From contig DBFWPL010000008.1 in NCBI GenBank assembly GCA_048463395.1, positions 68,487 to 132,486 on the forward strand: a stretch of DNA of 64,000 nucleotides. The letters are read 5' to 3'. The notes beneath the pieces were generated by a model. The model was given only the letters and a program-made list of their open reading frames with translations, had not been told where the DNA came from and made no database searches. This DNA is from JAGAJR01 sp048463395 (GTDB lineage Bacteria > Pseudomonadota > Alphaproteobacteria > RF32 > CAG-239). The first letter of the stretch is position 1. Every line of letters starts with the position of its first letter. Shown here in pieces: positions 51,722-58,966 of this stretch. A program made the position numbers and the translations under genes.

Positions 51722-52165
51722 ATGTATTTTCAGCAGACGCCGAGACGTTTTCAGAGAGTGTATAAACGCAATTCCGATATTAACATTACCAACTTGATGG
51801 ATGTGATGATGGTTTTGCTGGTGGTGTTTATGGTTGCGGCTCCGCTGATGACGTCGGGTATTGCTCTTGATTTGCCGAAAGTCGGCGGTAAGGCTCTGAA
51901 CGAAGAAGTAACCTCGGTCAATATCAGCGTGGATAAAGAAGGATATTACTATATCGGCGAGACGGAAATTCCGGCGAATGAGATTGTGGCAAAACTGCAG
52001 GCCATTCGGGATGCCAATACGGAACTGGCGGTTACGATTTCCGGTGATACGGGAGCGGAATACGGACGGGTAATCGGCTTGATGGCGTTGCTGAAAGAAG
52101 CCGGTTTTGACAAGGTCGGACTGAAAACAGAACCGCGTCCACTGAAGAGCAAAAAGGGGAAATAA
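51722..52165 (+). CDS. tolR: Tol-Pal system protein TolR
   Basis: 147 residues of the ExbD/TolR family. The single membrane helix NLMDVMMVLLVVFMVAAPLM carries the conserved proton-binding Asp (Asp in MDVMM). The periplasmic domain ends with VIGLMALLKEAGFDKVGLKT. It is two bases after tolQ. Confidence 0.95.
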   Translation: MYFQQTPRRFQRVYKRNSDINITNLMDVMMVLLVVFMVAAPLMTSGIALDLPKVGGKALNEEVTSVNISVDKEGYYYIGETEIPANEIVAKLQAIRDANTELAVTISGDTGAEYGRVIGLMALLKEAGFDKVGLKTEPRPLKSKKGK

Positions 52166-52217
52166 AAAGCCGGTTTTGCGACAAGTAAGTTAAACGATAA
52201 GAAGAACGCAGCAATTG

Positions 52218-53165
52218 ATGAAACAGTCGGTATATAAATCTTTGGCCTTACATTTTACGGTCTTTCTGTTATTCATAATAGATTTGCCGTTTTTTTGGCA
52301 TAGAAATATGACAATCAGCCAAGTACCGATTATTGTTGATTTGAAGGATGTTAAGATTTCCGAGATGACCAATCTTCCGCCAAAGGCCAAGTTCGGGGAA
52401 GAAGAGAAAAAAGCCTCAACCATTAAACGCAAGGTTGAAGAGAACTATACGCAGGAAGAAGTAAAGAAGGAAGACAGACCGGTAAAAAAAACGGAAACTG
52501 AAGAGACCAAACCGGCTCCGAAAGAGGAAACTCCGGAACCTCCGAAAAAGGACTTTTTAGTTGCTCCGCAGCCGAGAAAACCGAAAGTTCCGGTTGAGAA
52601 AAAAGTAGAGAAAAAGCCGGAGCCAAAACCGAAACCGGCTCCGAAAAAAGACGCGAAAAAGAAGGATGTTAAAGAAGATAAGAGCAAGCCGAAATTGGCT
52701 AATCCGCTGAAGAGTTTGCTGGCTTCCGTTGACGCTCTGGAAAAAGAACAGGGTGAGAAGGATGCAACGGCAACCATCAAGGAAGGTACCAAGGTCAATA
52801 ATATGGGGATTGAAGGCGGTGTCGGAGGTTCTTACTTCAGTGAATTGTCAATTTCCGAGACAGACGCCATTGCCGGACGTTTAAGGGCTTGTTGGAACTT
52901 GGATCCGGGGGCTATGGGCATTAAAGACATGATTATTGAAATCAGGGCTTTCTTAAATCGGGACGGAACGGTGCGTGAGGTTAAGATTTTGGATACGGCA
53001 CGTTATAACAGTGACACGCATTTCCGTTCGGTTGCCGACAGTGCGAGACGTGCGGTTTATATTTGCCAGCCATATTCTATTTTTGCCGAGAAGTATGCCG
53101 ACAAATATGATATGTGGGGCACGATGCTGCTGCGGTTTAACCCGTTAGACGGACAGGTTAACTGA
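52218..53165 (+). CDS. tolA: TolA-like protein
   Basis: 315 residues from the ATG at 52218 (TTG at 52215 also in frame). N-terminal membrane helix (ALHFTVFLLFIIDLPFFWH), a long charged Lys/Pro/Glu-rich domain (residues 60-165, with KKPEPKPKPAPKKDAKKK) and a C-terminal globular domain (ITDAIAGRLRACW-like and REVKILDTARYNSDTHF), which contacts Pal and TolB in the standard system. The spacing and order after tolQR support the name. tolB and pal do not follow. Confidence 0.85.
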   Translation: MKQSVYKSLALHFTVFLLFIIDLPFFWHRNMTISQVPIIVDLKDVKISEMTNLPPKAKFGEEEKKASTIKRKVEENYTQEEVKKEDRPVKKTETEETKPAPKEETPEPPKKDFLVAPQPRKPKVPVEKKVEKKPEPKPKPAPKKDAKKKDVKEDKSKPKLANPLKSLLASVDALEKEQGEKDATATIKEGTKVNNMGIEGGVGGSYFSELSISETDAIAGRLRACWNLDPGAMGIKDMIIEIRAFLNRDGTVREVKILDTARYNSDTHFRSVADSARRAVYICQPYSIFAEKYADKYDMWGTMLLRFNPLDGQVN

Positions 53166-53213
53166 TATAAAACTGACAGGAAGTATTAAGAGCTTTTTCG
53201 GGATGAGAAGGGA

Positions 53214-53609
53214 TTATATCCGGCGTTCGGAATGGCGTTTGCCTTTGCCGTTATCTCTGCCTAATCGGTAAACAGTAATCAGATTATCAATAGAATCTTC
53301 AACGACATCAATAAATTCTTTGTTGTGGGTCATAAGTTTGCGGGAAATTTCTTCGACTTTTTTGCGAACGAGTTTGTCTTTGCTCGGTTGTACGGAAAAA
53401 TCAAAAAGGTCGCCGATGTCGATTTCAAGTTTTGTTGCAATTTTGTTAAGAGTTTCGATTTTGGGAGAGATTTTTCCGAGTTCAATTCCGGAGATTGTGT
53501 TCATTGACATATCCATGTCATAAGCGAGTTCCAGTTGGCTAACGCCTTTAATTTTGCGAAGTTCGCGAATTCTGGCTCCCAGCTCTATTGCAAAAGTATC
53601 ATCAGTCAT
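53214..53609 (-). CDS. XRE-family transcriptional regulator next to the DGR
   Basis: 131 residues. The N-terminal HTH (residues 8-66) reads LGARIRELRKIKGVSQLELA and MSMNTISGIELGKISPKIET, typical of Cro/CI-type repressors. The C-terminal part is helical and charged. It is divergent from the promoter of the Cys-rich protein and DGR target, so it is a good candidate for their regulator. The sequence TATTATGAAT occurs twice in the shared region, at about 53629 and 53693. Confidence 0.88.
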   Translation of the reverse strand: MTDDTFAIELGARIRELRKIKGVSQLELAYDMDMSMNTISGIELGKISPKIETLNKIATKLEIDIGDLFDFSVQPSKDKLVRKKVEEISRKLMTHNKEFIDVVEDSIDNLITVYRLGRDNGKGKRHSERRI

Positions 53610-53669
53610 CCGCCTATATTCCTATTTTATTATGAATCGATATATACTATAAACTTGTAATTTTTGTGG

Positions 53670-53698
53670 TTGACATTGATTAATTACTAATATATTAT
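53670..53698 (+). promoter_or_regulatory. Strong sigma-70-like promoter of the DGR target operon
   Basis: TTGACA (53670-53675), 17-base spacer, TATTAT (53693-53698). The expected start near 53705 gives a leader of about 155 bases before the ATG at 53861. The leader includes a CA-rich stretch (53794-53815). Confidence 0.75.
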
Positions 53699-53860
53699 GA
53701 ATTTAACAGCGGGATTTGAAAAAAATTAACATTTGATTGTGAATCTTGTTTTTTTAACCTGCTGGTGGCAAAGAGGAAACTGAAGCCTATACACACATAC
53801 ACACACACCTACATAGTATGTTCCTCTTTGCCAGATTTTTATGTGAAAGGACGGTGTAAA

Positions 53861-54730
53861 ATGAAAAGACAAACTTTGATAACCTCATTGGCAACTGTTT
53901 TATTCTTTGTTCCGGAGCTTTCACAAGCGGCTGTTTGTGCCTTGGGGGGCGACGGTTGTTCTGTTCCATCATTTAATCAATCTAATCATGATTTCAACCT
54001 GGATGAAGGTTATGAGTGTAAAGAAGAAGGTTATACGGTAACCTCGTGTCCGGACGGAAAGAAGGGAAGCGGTGCTTGCCCTTATCTTTCGGGGTATTAT
54101 AAGGAATGTGTGTGCGACACGTCGGTTTACAACAGCAGCAGTTCGAGCCAATGCGGCAGTCTGGCGGAAACGGAGGGCTGCACGGATGCTTACGGCAGCC
54201 ATTATAAATGTACCTGCGACACATCGATTATGACGACTTGTTCGGGCAGCAGTCAATATGCTTCCGGAACGTCTTCGTGCGTGATGAACGGGGTGTCTTA
54301 CTATTTGAATGCCGAGTGTGTTACCTGTCATTCACCGGCGACAGTGAACTCGGCGAAGACATCGTGCGAGTGTCCGTCGACTTACAAGGAGTGCAGCAGT
54401 TCAAACAATGAGATAGGCAGCGGCAGCAGCTGCAGCGTGGGCAGTGTGGTGAAGTATCAGACTTGTGTTTGTCCGACAAGTTACAAGCTGTGTGATTTGG
54501 GCGGTGAAGTCGGAGCCAAAAAGTGCACCATGGGCGGAAGAGATTACTTTTCAGCCTGTAAGAGCTGCCCTAATTTGGGAACTCATACCTCATGTCCGAC
54601 GGGATATGCTTGCACATATGAAGATTGTTCCAAGAAATATTACATTACCGGCTGTGCAACGGGGAATGTGGACGTATCGCAATCACAATGCAGCTGGTAC
54701 AGCTGTTGGGGGCTTGTGTTGGATAAATAG
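53861..54730 (+). CDS. Cysteine-rich secreted protein upstream of DGR target
   Basis: 289 residues from the ATG at 53861, with GAAAGGA upstream; the frame runs back to 53765 without support. Signal peptide 1-24, ending at LSQAAVC. The mature protein has very many cysteines spaced in repeats of the type CTCDTS, CVCPTSYKLC and CECPSTYKECS, each with Ser, Gly and Tyr. Disulfide-rich extracellular structure is likely. I know no named family. It lies 39 bases before the DGR target gene, in the same direction, so the two are probably co-transcribed. Confidence 0.75.
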   Translation: MKRQTLITSLATVLFFVPELSQAAVCALGGDGCSVPSFNQSNHDFNLDEGYECKEEGYTVTSCPDGKKGSGACPYLSGYYKECVCDTSVYNSSSSSQCGSLAETEGCTDAYGSHYKCTCDTSIMTTCSGSSQYASGTSSCVMNGVSYYLNAECVTCHSPATVNSAKTSCECPSTYKECSSSNNEIGSGSSCSVGSVVKYQTCVCPTSYKLCDLGGEVGAKKCTMGGRDYFSACKSCPNLGTHTSCPTGYACTYEDCSKKYYITGCATGNVDVSQSQCSWYSCWGLVLDK

Positions 54731-54769
54731 TTGTGTGATGGCAGAAAAAAGAAACTAAGGAGAAGGACT

Positions 54770-55537
54770 ATGACTGATAAGATAAGAAAGATAATGGGAG
54801 CAGGCCTGTTTGCATTGGTTTTCTCCTTGGTATGGGGAAGCAACGTCAGGGCTCAAAGCTGTTTGACGCCGCCAAGCTGCGATACTTTGGGGTATAAGCA
54901 GTCAGCGGATGACTGTTCCGGTCAGGAACGGGTGTTGAAGTGTCCGTTTGACCAGACAAAAATGTTTTGTCTGGATACGATTACGCAAGAAGTAAATGTG
55001 GGAGCGATATTATATTCGGATATGACGGTTACAACCGGTATTGTAACCGGTAAAACGGCTATCGGTGTTGTGTTTGACACCAATAAGCGGCTGGCGGTAG
55101 CTTTGACAGAATCGTCAAGTACATTGACCTGGGGCGGATATGGAACAGATATTTCGACACTGGAGAATTGTACGAGCGAACCATTATCCTGCGGTACGGA
55201 CGGTAAAGCGAATACGACGGCGATTATCGCTTATGGTAAGGCTAATAACATCTCTTATCCAGCAGCAGAGTATTGCAATAAATATACAACTACCGGTACA
55301 ACAGCCGGAGACTGGCATTTGCCGAGCTATGCTGAGTTGAAAAGTATTTACAATGCCAAGAGTATGATCAATGCAACTTTGAATCTATTAGGTAAGTCAT
55401 CACTCACGGAGGGCGTGTATTGGTCGTCTACCGAGACCAGTAGTGGCATTTCTTGGACATTGTACATGGCTAATGGTAACTACTACTACAACTATAAGAA
55501 TTACAGTTACTACGTTCGTCCTGTCCTGGCTTTTTAA
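54770..55537 (+). CDS. DGR target: secreted DUF1566/lectin-like variable protein
   Basis: 255 residues from the ATG at 54770 (AGGAGAAGG at 54758-54766); a TTG at 54731 in frame is unsupported. Signal peptide 1-28 (ALVFSLVWGSNVRAQ). Central part contains cysteines and a beta-rich segment. The C-terminal domain (about 175-255) matches DUF1566/Lcl-C: GDWHLPSYAELKSIYN, then YWSSTETS and SYYVRPVLAF, a C-type-lectin-like fold used by many DGR targets. Its last 38 codons are the variable repeat. Binding to a ligand outside the cell is inferred. Confidence 0.92.
   Translation: MTDKIRKIMGAGLFALVFSLVWGSNVRAQSCLTPPSCDTLGYKQSADDCSGQERVLKCPFDQTKMFCLDTITQEVNVGAILYSDMTVTTGIVTGKTAIGVVFDTNKRLAVALTESSSTLTWGGYGTDISTLENCTSEPLSCGTDGKANTTAIIAYGKANNISYPAAEYCNKYTTTGTTAGDWHLPSYAELKSIYNAKSMINATLNLLGKSSLTEGVYWSSTETSSGISWTLYMANGNYYYNYKNYSYYVRPVLAF
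55420..55535 (+). repeat. DGR variable repeat (VR)
   Basis: 116 bases aligned without gaps to the template repeat at 56231-56346. There are 16 differences and each one is at a template adenine: for example AAC to TAC, AAC to GGC and AAT to GCT. It encodes the C-terminus of the target protein from Trp218. The last 23 bases (55513-55535) are identical in both repeats and lack adenine, as expected for the initiation-of-homology region. The stop codon TAA follows. Confidence 0.95.
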
Positions 55538-55562
55538 CTTTATCCCTTTAACCCTTTAAAAT

Positions 55563-55626
55563 GCCCCGCTTGCGGGGCCGAGATAAAAAGCCGAATCATT
55601 CCTTCGCCGTCGTCAGACGGCGAAGG
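55563..55626. promoter_or_regulatory. Two hairpins/cruciforms downstream of the VR
   Basis: GCCCCGC-TT-GCGGGGC (55563-55578) is a 7-bp stem; CCTTCGCCGTC pairs with GACGGCGAAGG around GTCA (55601-55626), a perfect 11-bp stem with a 4-base loop. In the Bordetella phage DGR a stem with a 4-base loop just after the VR raises retrohoming efficiency. Either may also act as a terminator, though no T-tract follows. A possible 17-codon leader ORF (55667-55720) has AGGATAAGG before it. Confidence 0.65.
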
Positions 55627-55769
55627 TACCCCTTTTAATATATAGCAGCTATATGAGGATAAGGTTATGAAACAGATTGCTTGTTTGGTTGTTCTGTATA
55701 TTAATAAAACCAATCTGTGAAGGCAGAGTTATTATTTTTAATTGCAAAAAGTCATCAGGATTAATATAA

Positions 55770-56138
55770 ATGGGATTATACAGCGAATTACCAGTGTATC
55801 GGGATAGTTATAGTCTTCTGATTGAGATTTATCAGATTACGAATAAATTCTCCAGAGATTATAAATACAGTCTGGGGCAGGATATGAAACGCGACGCGTT
55901 GAACCTGTTCCGAAATTTGTATCGTGCTAACCGAGCAATGGATAAAAAGCAGGATCTCGAAAATTTTCTTGACGATTTCGAACTCTTAAAAATGGAAATC
56001 CGCCTTTGTGTCGATATGCGGCTCCTGCCGCTGAAGAAAATGGCTCAGATATCGCTGTTGACGGACAGTATCGGCAAGCAGATTACAGCTTGGAGAAACA
56101 AAAGCAGGGAGAAAAATTTACAAGCCGGAATCGGTTAA
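55770..56138 (+). CDS. avd: DGR accessory variability determinant (Avd-like)
   Basis: 122 residues, all-helical: MGLYSELPVYRDSYSLLIEI, then KRDALNLFRNLYRANRAMDK and DDFELLKMEIRLCVDMRLLP. This matches the four-helix-bundle Avd family of DGR accessory proteins, which binds the reverse transcriptase and the template RNA. Its position between the VR gene and the template repeat is the classical order. The stop codon lies within a hairpin (56132-56153). Confidence 0.92.
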   Translation: MGLYSELPVYRDSYSLLIEIYQITNKFSRDYKYSLGQDMKRDALNLFRNLYRANRAMDKKQDLENFLDDFELLKMEIRLCVDMRLLPLKKMAQISLLTDSIGKQITAWRNKSREKNLQAGIG

Positions 56139-56219
56139 ACCACGGTTTGGCCGAGCGAGCATCTTTTTATTAAAAAAGGACTGCCGACAGCTTCCGCTGT
56201 TATGCTTAGAACTGGCAGT
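56132..56219 (+). ncRNA. Structured leader of the DGR template RNA
   Basis: CGGTTAAACC (56132-56141) pairs with GGTTTGGCCG (56144-56153) around a 2-base loop. ACTGCC (56180-56185) pairs with GGCAGT (56214-56219) and encloses GACAGC-TTCC-GCTGTT (56186-56201). The structure lies between avd and the template repeat, where the template RNA should begin. RNA structure flanking the template is required for cDNA synthesis in the Bordetella system. Confidence 0.6.
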
Positions 56220-56230
56220 TTCTATTGCGG

Positions 56231-56346
56231 TTGGTCGTCTACCGAGAACAATAGTAACAATTCTTGGAAATTGAACATGAATAATGGTAACAACAACAAC
56301 AACAATAAGAATAACAATAACTACGTTCGTCCTGTCCTGGCTTTTT
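56231..56346 (+). repeat. DGR template repeat (TR)
   Basis: 116 bases, source copy for the VR at 55420-55535. It contains 44 adenines by hand count, arranged in AAC and AAT codons, so that mutation at A gives many residues but rarely stops. 16 of them are substituted in the VR. It is not a protein gene: the short frame that reads Asn-rich sequence through it has no support. It is 15 bases from the reverse transcriptase frame. Confidence 0.95.
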
Positions 56347-56388
56347 TAGTAAAGGAAATCCTTGAAAATAAAGGAAAAATTTGTAAAT

Positions 56389-57675
56389 ATGCAGTTGGAA
56401 CTTTTTGAAAACACGGGTAACCGAGAAATAGCCCTTGAAGACGTGTTCGAAGCTTATTTCGAATGTCGAAAAAACAAAAGGAGAACTGCAAATGCTCTCG
56501 CTTTCGAAGCTGATTATGAATCCCGGTTGATTGAGCTTTGGAAAGACATTAATTCCGGAGCTTATCAGCCGGGGACTTCCATTGCCTTTATTGTTACCGA
56601 ACCGGTCAAAAGAGAAGTCTTTGCCGCCGATTTCCGCGACAGGGTTGTGCATCATCTGATTATCCGCAAGCTTAATCCGCTGTTTGAAGCCAGCTTTATT
56701 GAGGACAGTTACAGTTGTCGGGAAGGCAAAGGGACGCAATACGGCATTAACCGGGTTGCCTCGTTTGTCAAAGAATGTTCCGAGGGTTACACCAAAGACT
56801 GTTATATTCTCAAAATGGATATTCAGTCTTTTTTTATGAGTATCGACAAGGGAATTCTTTTCAAATATCTGCGGGAGTTTATTGTTAATCGTTATTTTGG
56901 CTGCGATAAAGAGTTGATTATTGATTTGGTCAGAAAAGTGGTGTTTAACGCTCCGGAAGATAATTGCCACATCAAAGGACGGCGGTCTGACTGGAAGGGG
57001 CTGCCGGCGTCCAAAAGTTTGTTTACGGTGCCCAAAAACAAAGGAATGCCCATCGGCAACCTGACATCGCAGATTTTTGCCAATTTTTATCTTAATTTTT
57101 TTGACCGCTATGTGAAGGATGAATGCGGCGTCAAATATTATGGCCGCTATGTTGACGATTTTGTGATTGTTCATCCCGACAAAGCTTATCTGCTCCGTTT
57201 GAAGGAAAATCTCAAAGCCTATATTTATGCCAGGCTGCAATTGAACCTCCACCCCAAAAAGGTTTATCTGCAGCATTACAGCAAAGGCGTTAAGTTTGTC
57301 GGGGCGGTCATCAAGCCGGGGAGGGAATACATCGGTAACCGGACCAAGGGTAATTTTTATGCCAAAATCATTCATTTTAACCGCGAACGGGATAGGCTTC
57401 CGCAACAGGGCAAACAGCAATCCGCCGATATGCTGGCGAGCATAAATTCATATCTGGGATTTATGATTCATTACAAAACTTTCAAAATCCGCCGAAAAAT
57501 GTTGGAGGTTCATCTTCTGCCGGTTTGGAAAAAATATGTTTATGCCGGCGAGGATTTCAAAAAACTGGTATTAAAAGAGCACTACAAACCCATGCCCCAG
57601 AAGCTCAAGAAACTCCGCCGCAGAAAATGTGCGGTTTTTCCTTGTGAGGATGTTGCCCTTTTGGCCGCCGCCTGA
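56389..57675 (+). CDS. DGR reverse transcriptase
   Basis: 428 residues from the ATG at 56389 (AAGGA 13 bases upstream); the frame also opens at a TTG at 56362 with AAAGGA six bases upstream, giving nine more residues, and I cannot decide. RT motifs: LKMDIQSFFMSIDK, GMPIGNLTSQIFANFYL near residue 220 and the catalytic YVDDFVIV at about 254, then LHPKKVYLQ. The IGNLTSQ and YVDD pattern is that of DGR enzymes. It copies template RNA with errors at adenines, together with Avd. Confidence 0.95.
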   Translation: MQLELFENTGNREIALEDVFEAYFECRKNKRRTANALAFEADYESRLIELWKDINSGAYQPGTSIAFIVTEPVKREVFAADFRDRVVHHLIIRKLNPLFEASFIEDSYSCREGKGTQYGINRVASFVKECSEGYTKDCYILKMDIQSFFMSIDKGILFKYLREFIVNRYFGCDKELIIDLVRKVVFNAPEDNCHIKGRRSDWKGLPASKSLFTVPKNKGMPIGNLTSQIFANFYLNFFDRYVKDECGVKYYGRYVDDFVIVHPDKAYLLRLKENLKAYIYARLQLNLHPKKVYLQHYSKGVKFVGAVIKPGREYIGNRTKGNFYAKIIHFNRERDRLPQQGKQQSADMLASINSYLGFMIHYKTFKIRRKMLEVHLLPVWKKYVYAGEDFKKLVLKEHYKPMPQKLKKLRRRKCAVFPCEDVALLAAA

Positions 57676-58105
57676 TTGTCTTTAGGGTATTTTTAATTCT
57701 GGTCATATATAAAGAAAAAACCAAGTGCTGCAACACTTGGTTCATCTTTAACCAGAAAGGGGTTAAAAACCATCTTTAACTCATTTCATATGTTAAAGGT
57801 AACCTGTTTTTTCAAAAAAGTCAAGTTTCTTGGCTGACGGTAAATCGGGTATGGTTTTCGGCCCCTTTTCCCATGCCTTTGTGCTGAAAGGAAAAGATTA
57901 ATGGTAATAAAATTTATTATTATCATACGAAAACTGAAAATCTTTTTATCTATTAAAAAATAGGATAACAGATGAAAAGTGGCAAGGGGCAAATCTGTCC
58001 CTTGTCTTTATTAATCCGCTTTTAAGTTTTATGCCTTATCATAATCGGTGATTGACAAATTCGGTCGGGATGATTATTTATCTTGTCCGGTAAAGGGTGT
58101 TGATA
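57676..58105. other. Intergenic region after the DGR: hairpins and a promoter
   Basis: AACCAAGTG pairs with CACTTGGTT (57719-57742) around CTGCAA; on the minus strand a T-run follows, on the plus strand a short TTT. TTTAACC pairs with GGTTAAA (57747-57767). Either may end DGR transcription. A promoter TTGACA (58052-58057), 17-base spacer and TATTTA (58075-58080) serves the gene at 58106. I see no integrase, terminal repeat or target duplication here. Confidence 0.6.
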
Positions 58106-58897
58106 ATGGAACATGATACTAATGTAAAAAAACTGCCGGTGCGGCGAATTTTTGATCTGAGCCTTGAATATGTGTCGGATAACCGGCGGAATATGCTGCG
58201 TTTTGTGTTGGCGAATTTTCTTTTACTGGTGTTGGGAATTGAAATTATTCGTCCGTTGTCGGGATTTTTGCCGCCGATGTTTACGGTCGGAGGCGTAGGG
58301 GTTGACGTTATCGGGAATATTTTGTTTCTGCTTTGGTCAGTTGGTTTTTATGTTTTTTGGTGTTTCTTTTTTCGGTTCTACTATAACCGCCGTCCGTATT
58401 TGTTGGTGAAAAAAATTGCGGTTTCCCTTATTCCGTCAACCAAAATTCTGGTAACGCTGTTGATTTTCGCCACAATCATTTCCGTTCTGCCGTATATGCC
58501 GCCGTTTATGGGAATGCCGTTGGAAATGGCTGACAGCTATCTGCAGTTTTTGGAGAATATGCAAAAGGTACAGCTTTCCGACGCGTTTTTGATAATCTTT
58601 GTTACGTTGGTTGCTCCGTTTTTGTTGTATCGTCCGTTTATGGCCTGGATTTCCGCCGTTATCGGACGCAGCGGGCTGATTAAAACCGCCATGCAGAAAA
58701 CCCGCGGCAACTATTGGGAGTTTGTGCTCATTATTGCGATGTTCAATGTTACTTACGCGGTTTTAGACAAGCTTGTGTTCTCCCTGCATTTGCCGGGCGT
58801 CGTCCTTTGGTTGTTTGCCTCGCCGCTGATCGTCTTCTTTAATGTGGTGGCGGCAAAGTCTTATGACTTTTTCTTCCTGGATAATTTGGACGAATAA
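58106..58897 (+). CDS. Polytopic membrane protein, unknown
   Basis: 263 residues from the ATG at 58106, with AAGGGTG upstream. About six membrane helices: FVLANFLLLVLGIEII, IGNILFLLWSVGFYVFWCFF, ILVTLLIFATIISVLPYM, AFLIIFVTLVAPFLL, FVLIIAMFNVTYAVL and VVLWLFASPLIVFFNVVAA. The N-terminus is basic (KLPVRRIF). I recognise no family. It is not an obvious part of the DGR; it has its own promoter. Confidence 0.7.
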   Translation: MEHDTNVKKLPVRRIFDLSLEYVSDNRRNMLRFVLANFLLLVLGIEIIRPLSGFLPPMFTVGGVGVDVIGNILFLLWSVGFYVFWCFFFRFYYNRRPYLLVKKIAVSLIPSTKILVTLLIFATIISVLPYMPPFMGMPLEMADSYLQFLENMQKVQLSDAFLIIFVTLVAPFLLYRPFMAWISAVIGRSGLIKTAMQKTRGNYWEFVLIIAMFNVTYAVLDKLVFSLHLPGVVLWLFASPLIVFFNVVAAKSYDFFFLDNLDE

Positions 58898-58966
58898 TTC
58901 CCTGTTAAATCAATATTAAGGAAGATGTTTTAAGTTGATTTTATTCTAACAGAAAAGGATAAAGTC

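Noticed and set aside
53794..53815. CA-rich simple repeat as a phase-variable tract
   Set aside because: It is imperfect and lies in the untranslated leader, so a frame effect is excluded; an effect on expression cannot be shown.
56202..56408. Asn-rich short reading frame across the template repeat
   Set aside because: It is the DGR template itself; the frame has no ribosome-binding site and its Asn runs are the mutagenic AAY codons.
56239..57420. Long minus-strand frame of 393 codons
   Set aside because: It lies fully opposite the reverse transcriptase and shows no family pattern.
57786..57992. 68-codon minus-strand frame
   Set aside because: No ribosome-binding site and composition typical of random AT-rich DNA.
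53214..58105. Prophage or integrative element carrying the DGR
   Set aside because: No integrase, capsid, tail or terminase gene and no flanking repeat was found.
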